Assembly (NCBI GenBank): GCA_027490555.1
Contig: JAIXXW010000092.1
Coordinates: forward strand, 1-16,882
DNA length: 16,882 nucleotides
Direction of reading: 5' to 3'
Source of the DNA: Comamonadaceae bacterium
Lineage (GTDB): Bacteria > Pseudomonadota > Gammaproteobacteria > Burkholderiales > Burkholderiaceae_C
In this document: one piece after another, positions 13,201 to 16,882 of the stretch
Layout: each line of letters starts with the position of its first letter
How positions within the stretch are numbered: position 1 is the stretch's first letter
The notes under the pieces: model-generated
Told to the model about the DNA's origin: nothing
Databases searched by the model: none
What the model saw: the letters and a program-made list of their open reading frames with translations, nothing else
Translations under genes and position numbers: made by a program

Positions 13201-14279
13201 AAGGAGGCTTTCAAAGCGGCAAGGAGCTGGTCATTTTCTGCGGAGGTGCCCACCGTCAGGCGCAGGCAGTTGGCCAGCAATGGGTGCATTTTAGAAATGT
13301 TCTTGACCAGCACACCGTGGGCCTTCAAACCGTCAAAGGTTTTGGCCGCATCGGGCACGCGCGCCAGGATCATGTTGGCTTCGCTCGGGAAAGGGCGCAC
13401 ACCGGGCAGACGGGCCAGTTCGCCTTGCAGGCGCTCGCGCTGTGCGCGCAGGTCCTGAGCCTGGCCGGCAAACACCTGGGCATGCTCCAGCGCAAACAGC
13501 GCGCACTCGCAGTTGAGCACGCTGATGTTGTAAGGCGGGCGCACCTTGTCGACCTCAGCCACCAGGGCCTGGGGGCCGATCATGTAGCCCAGGCGCACCC
13601 CGGCCAGGCCAAATTTGCTGAGCGTGCGCATGAGCAGGACATGGGCATGGCGGGTGATGCGATCCATGTAGCTGCGGCTGGCAAAAGGCTGGTAGGCCTC
13701 GTCCATGACCACCAGGCCGCCCTGTGCGCCTTGCGCCACCACGATCTTCTCGATCACCGCGTCGTTCCAGAGGTTGCCGGTGGGGTTGTTCGGGTAGGCC
13801 AGGTAGACGATGGACGGCTTGTGCTGGGCAATGGCGGCCAGCATGGCGGCCTCGTCGAGTTCAAAGTCGGCCGTCAGCGGCACGCCATGGAAGGCCAGGC
13901 CTTGCAGCTGGGCACTCATGGCGTACATCACAAAGCCAGGCAATGGCGCCAGGATGGACGCGCCTGGCACATCGCAGGCCATGGCCAGCAGGGAGATCAG
14001 CTCGTCCGAGCCATTGCCCAGCATGATGTCGAAGCCTTCGGGCATGCCGGCGTACTGGGCCAAGGCCTGGCGCAAGACGTTCACGCGGCCATCGGGGTAG
14101 CGGTTGAGCGCCAGTGCGCCCAGGCGCTCGCCCAGGGCTTTTTGCAGATCGGCCGGCATGCGGTGCGGGTTTTCCATCGCGTCGAGCTTGACCATGCCTG
14201 CCGAGTCCTGGATGGCGTAGGCGTGCATGGACTGCACGTCCTGGCGGATGCGTTGCATCAGTGGGGGGCTGACGGTCAT
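13197..14279 (-). CDS. hisC: Histidinol-phosphate aminotransferase HisC
   Basis: HisC is a PLP-dependent fold-type I enzyme that transaminates imidazole acetol phosphate with glutamate. The 360-residue product contains KLDAMENPHRMPADL, NRYPDGRVNVLRQAL and GNGSDELISLL for cofactor binding. YPNNPTGN is at 162-169, VMDEAYQPF follows, and the PLP-binding lysine Lys222 is in RTLSKFGLAGVRLGY. The C-terminal arginine region is LRLTVGTSAEN. The reading frame is open upstream into hisD, but the ATG at 14279 forms the ATGA overlap with the hisD stop and gives a family-like start. The downstream hisB start overlaps its own stop. Confidence 0.96.
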   Translation of the reverse strand: MTVSPPLMQRIRQDVQSMHAYAIQDSAGMVKLDAMENPHRMPADLQKALGERLGALALNRYPDGRVNVLRQALAQYAGMPEGFDIMLGNGSDELISLLAMACDVPGASILAPLPGFVMYAMSAQLQGLAFHGVPLTADFELDEAAMLAAIAQHKPSIVYLAYPNNPTGNLWNDAVIEKIVVAQGAQGGLVVMDEAYQPFASRSYMDRITRHAHVLLMRTLSKFGLAGVRLGYMIGPQALVAEVDKVRPPYNISVLNCECALFALEHAQVFAGQAQDLRAQRERLQGELARLPGVRPFPSEANMILARVPDAAKTFDGLKAHGVLVKNISKMHPLLANCLRLTVGTSAENDQLLAALKASL

Positions 14280-15619
14280 TTCGGCTCTCGCATGGGGGGA
14301 ACAGGGTTCAGGCGCATTTCGGCTGCGCGGGCGTGGGCTTGCAGGCCCTCGCCATAGGCCAGCTCGGCGGCGATGCGGCCCAGGGTCTGTGCACCGGCTT
14401 CGCTGACCTCGATCAGGCTGCTGCGTTTTTGGAAGTCGTAGACCCCCAGCGGCGAAGAAAACCGCGCCGTGCCGCTGGTGGGCAGCACATGGTTGGGGCC
14501 CGCGCAGTAGTCGCCCAGCGATTCGCTGGTGAAGGCCCCCAAAAAGATGGCGCCCGCATGGCGCAGCAAAGGCTCCCAACGGTGGGGGTCGCGGCTGGAC
14601 ACCTCGAGGTGCTCGGGCGCGATGCGGTTGCTGATGGCGCAGGCCTCTTCCATGCTGCGCGTCAGAATCAAAGCGCCCCGGTCGTTGAGCGATTTGGCGA
14701 TGATCTCGCGCCGGGGCATGGTGGGCAACAGGCGGTCAATGGCGGCTTGCACCTCGGCGATATAGGACGCATCGGGGCACAGCAAAATGCTTTGCGCCAG
14801 CTCGTCGTGCTCGGCCTGTGAAAACAGGTCCATCGCCACCCAGTCTGCGGGCGTGCTGCCGTCGGCCAGCACCAAAATTTCGGAGGGGCCCGCGATCATG
14901 TCGATGCCCACGGTGCCGAACACGCGCTTTTTGGCGCTGGCCACATAGGCGTTGCCTGGGCCGGTGATCTTGTCGACCTGGGGGATGGTGGCGGTGCCAT
15001 ATGCCAAAGCGCCCACCGCCTGCGCGCCACCCACGGTGAAGGCGCGGCTCACGCCGGCCACGCAAGCGGCGGCCAGCACCAGCGGGTTGCGCACGCCCTG
15101 GGGGGTGGGCACGACCATGATGATGTCCTGCACGCCGGCCACATGGGCGGGGATCGCGTTCATCAGCACCGACGAGGGGTAAGCGGCTTTGCCCCCGGGC
15201 ACATAAATGCCCACGCGGTCGAGTGGGGTGACCTTTTGGCCGAGCAAGGTGCCGTCTTCGTCGCGGTAGCTCCAGCTTTCGCCCGAGGCTTTCTTTTGCG
15301 CGGCATGGTACTGGCGCACCCGGGCGGCGGCGGCTTGCAGGGCTTCGCGCTGCACAGCAGGCAGGCCGTCCAAGGCCGCCTGGAGTTCGGCTGGGGTGAT
15401 CTCCAGCGCCTTGACATCCGCGGCTTGCAAACCGTCAAAGCGCTGGGTGTAGTCCAGCACCGCCGCGTCGCCACGCTGCCGCACATCGACCAGGATGTCG
15501 GCCACGCGCTGCTCGATGGCGGCGTCGGTGTCGGCTGACCAATGCAGGCGGGCGGCGAAGGCCGCCTCAAAACCGGCGTCGGCCGTGTTCAGTTGCAAGG
15601 GTTTGGCTTGGAGAGCCAT
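14276..15619 (-). CDS. hisD: Histidinol dehydrogenase HisD
   Basis: HisD performs the last two steps, oxidising L-histidinol to L-histidine with two NAD+ and a zinc ion. The 447-residue product has DRVGIYVPGGKAAYPSSVLM, VGGAQAVGALAYGT, KITGPGNAYVASAKK and GIDMIAGPSEILVLADG. It also has LFSQAEHDELAQS with the Gln/His zinc ligands, and APEHLEVSSRDP with the catalytic Glu-His pair. GDYCAGPNHVLPTSGTARFS is the C-terminal hallmark. The start MALQAKPLQLN at 15619 lies two bases after the hisG stop; the longer frame to 15988 runs through hisG and is rejected. It shares an ATGA junction with hisC. Confidence 0.97.
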   Translation of the reverse strand: MALQAKPLQLNTADAGFEAAFAARLHWSADTDAAIEQRVADILVDVRQRGDAAVLDYTQRFDGLQAADVKALEITPAELQAALDGLPAVQREALQAAAARVRQYHAAQKKASGESWSYRDEDGTLLGQKVTPLDRVGIYVPGGKAAYPSSVLMNAIPAHVAGVQDIIMVVPTPQGVRNPLVLAAACVAGVSRAFTVGGAQAVGALAYGTATIPQVDKITGPGNAYVASAKKRVFGTVGIDMIAGPSEILVLADGSTPADWVAMDLFSQAEHDELAQSILLCPDASYIAEVQAAIDRLLPTMPRREIIAKSLNDRGALILTRSMEEACAISNRIAPEHLEVSSRDPHRWEPLLRHAGAIFLGAFTSESLGDYCAGPNHVLPTSGTARFSSPLGVYDFQKRSSLIEVSEAGAQTLGRIAAELAYGEGLQAHARAAEMRLNPVPPMREPK

Positions 15620-15621
15620 GT

Positions 15622-16263
15622 TCAGTCTTTCTTCACCGCGCCCGCAAAGGCGTCGAGGATGGCGCGGATGGGCGCTTGCTTGAGTTTGAGGGCGGCCTGG
15701 TTCACCACCAGGCGCGAGCTGATGTCCATGATGCGCTCGACTTCGACCAGGTGGTTGGCCTTGAGCGTGTTGCCCGTGGACACCAGGTCGACGATCGCAT
15801 CGGCCAGGCCGGTGAGCGGGGCCAGCTCCATGCTGCCGTAGAGCTTGATCAGGTCCACGTGCACGCCCTTGGTGGCAAAAAAGTCCCGCGCGATGGTGGT
15901 GTACTTGGTGGCCACCTTCAAGCGGGCCCCGGTGCGCACCAGGGCCGCATAGTCCACCTCGGCGCGCACCGCCACACTCATGCGGCATTTGGCGATCTTC
16001 AGGTCCAGCGGCTGGTACAGACCCTGACCGCCGTGTTCGATCAGGGTGTCCAGGCCGGTCACGCCCAGATCGGCGCCGCCGTACTCCACATAGGTGGGCA
16101 CGTCGCTGGCGCGCACCAGCACCACCCGCACGTTGGCCTGGTTGGTGGGCAAGATCAGCTTGCGCGATTTTTCGGGGTCCTCGAGCACCTCGATGCCGGC
16201 AGCGCGCAGCAGCGGCAGGGTTTCGTCAAAGATGCGTCCTTTGGACAAGGCGAGGGTGATCAT
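15622..16263 (-). CDS. hisG: ATP phosphoribosyltransferase HisG, short form
   Basis: HisG joins ATP and PRPP in the first, committed step of the pathway. The 213-residue product starts MITLALSKGRIFDETLPLLR. It has EYGGADLGVTGLDTLIEHG, KVATKYTTIARDFF, GSMELAPLTGLADAIVDLVS and the PRPP-binding DLVSTGNTLKANHL. It ends after the catalytic domains and lacks the C-terminal histidine-binding domain of long HisG (about 300 residues). Short HisG proteins work as hetero-octamers with the tRNA-synthetase-like regulator HisZ, which is not in this window. It follows murA after 76 bases that hold a hairpin repeat. Confidence 0.96.
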   Translation of the reverse strand: MITLALSKGRIFDETLPLLRAAGIEVLEDPEKSRKLILPTNQANVRVVLVRASDVPTYVEYGGADLGVTGLDTLIEHGGQGLYQPLDLKIAKCRMSVAVRAEVDYAALVRTGARLKVATKYTTIARDFFATKGVHVDLIKLYGSMELAPLTGLADAIVDLVSTGNTLKANHLVEVERIMDISSRLVVNQAALKLKQAPIRAILDAFAGAVKKD

Positions 16264-16313
16264 CGAGTCTCCCGCAGAGCCGCCTCAAGGGAGACTCGCG
16301 CCCCCTTGGGGGG
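16264..16313. repeat. Double hairpin, REP-like, between murA and hisG
   Basis: CGAGTCTCCC (16264-16273) and GGGAGACTCG (16289-16298) are perfect 10-bp arms around a 15-base loop. Immediately next is a CCCCC-TT-GGGGG stem (16301-16312). I recall very similar G-run hairpins scattered between genes in Comamonadaceae genomes, but this was not searched. In the mRNA it lies directly ahead of the hisG start, so it could also affect hisG translation or separate murA from the his genes. Confidence 0.65.
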
Positions 16314-16339
16314 CAGTGAATGAAATGAACGTGGGGGCA

Positions 16340-16882
16340 TCATGCTTTGACTCTTTCGATGTCGGCCCCCAGGCCGCGCAGTTTCAACTCCATCCGGTCG
16401 TAACCGCGGTCCAGGTGGTAGATGCGGTCCACGGTGGTCTCGCCTTCGGCCACCAGGCCGGCAATCACCAGGCTGGCCGAAGCCCGCAAGTCGGTGGCCA
16501 TGACGGCCGCGCCCGAGAGCTTGTCCACCCCTTCGATCACCGACACCTTGCCGTCGATCTGGATGTGCGCACCCAGGCGCACCAGCTCGTTGACGTGCAT
16601 GAAGCGGTTTTCAAAAATCGTCTCGGTCACCTTGCTCGCGCCCTGCGCGATGCAGTTGAGGGCCATGAACTGGGCCTGCATGTCGGTCGGAAAACCGGGG
16701 TACTCGGTGGTGCGAAAACTCTGGGCCTTCAGGCGTCCATCGGCCTGGATGCGGATGAAGCCCTCGCCCGCCTCGATGGTGGCACCGGCGTCGCGCAGTT
16801 TTTCGATCACCGCTTCGAGATGGTCGGCACGGCCGTGGCGCAGCACCACATCGCCCCCGGCCGCGGCCACCGCGCACAAAAA
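16340..16882 (-). CDS. murA: UDP-N-acetylglucosamine 1-carboxyvinyltransferase MurA, C-terminal part
   Basis: MurA transfers enolpyruvate from PEP to UDP-GlcNAc, the first committed step of peptidoglycan synthesis. Only the last 180 or so of about 420 residues are in the window; the gene enters from the right edge. Seen are LRDAGATIEAGEGFIRI, TEYPGFPTDMQAQFMAL, ENRFMHVNELVRLGAHI, AVMATDLRASASLVIAGLVA and the hallmark IYHLDRGYDRMELKLRGLGA. All are typical of the second half of the protein. The catalytic Cys lies outside. murA directly upstream of hisG is the usual order in Betaproteobacteria. Confidence 0.95.
   Translation of the reverse strand, partial: FLCAVAAAGGDVVLRHGRADHLEAVIEKLRDAGATIEAGEGFIRIQADGRLKAQSFRTTEYPGFPTDMQAQFMALNCIAQGASKVTETIFENRFMHVNELVRLGAHIQIDGKVSVIEGVDKLSGAAVMATDLRASASLVIAGLVAEGETTVDRIYHLDRGYDRMELKLRGLGADIERVKA

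Noticed and set aside
1..16882. CRISPR arrays, tRNA, rRNA and riboswitches
   Set aside because: No regularly spaced repeats, no cloverleaf-like sequence and no recognised riboswitch were seen on reading both strands. A covariance-model scan was not possible.

Overview
The window looks like a high-G+C betaproteobacterial chromosome, most likely a Comamonadaceae member of the Burkholderiales. The pointers are the gene content and order (murA, the his genes, a small DUF4870-like membrane gene, a HIT gene, tatABC, a DegS/DegQ-like protease, a Nif3-family gene, pdxA, mscL, petA), a short-form HisG, and a monofunctional HisB. This assignment rests on recognised protein families and remembered gene order, not on a database search.

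Left part (1-3788). The first codons of petA (Rieske protein) run off the left edge on the minus strand, divergent from mscL. Then pdxA and a Nif3/YbgI-family gene lie on the minus strand, divergent from a membrane-anchored, single-PDZ trypsin-like protease on the plus strand.

Middle part (3818-7037). This is a tight minus-strand run: hisI, hisE, a small membrane protein, a HIT hydrolase, tatA, tatB and tatC. The Tat genes give a complete twin-arginine translocase. The Rieske protein of petA is a classic Tat substrate. An 8-bp hairpin sits between tatB and tatC.

Right part (9462-16882). This is the main histidine operon on the minus strand, in transcription order murA (partial), hisG, hisD, hisC, hisB, hisH, hisA, a hexose-6-phosphate mutarotase-like gene, hisF. 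Several junctions overlap as ATGA (hisD/hisC, hisC/hisB) or nearly abut. With hisI and hisE, the window encodes every catalytic step of histidine biosynthesis except histidinol-phosphate phosphatase. HisZ, the partner that a short HisG needs, is also not here.

Accessory insertion (about 7038-9461). The his operon is split between hisF and hisI by about 2.4 kb of foreign-looking DNA. It holds a YefM/YoeB toxin-antitoxin pair with its own promoter and operator, a DUF1272 zinc-ribbon gene, a 5'-truncated IS3-family transposase, an unrecognised lower-G+C gene whose 3' end is supplied by the IS terminus, a frameshifted N-terminal scrap resembling an integron integrase, and an AT-rich stretch with two perfect inverted repeats. 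This is the part most worth following up. It reads as the eroded remains of mobile DNA, possibly a degenerate chromosomal integron, rather than a clearly new functional system. No convincing attC sites, CRISPR arrays, tRNA or rRNA genes were seen.
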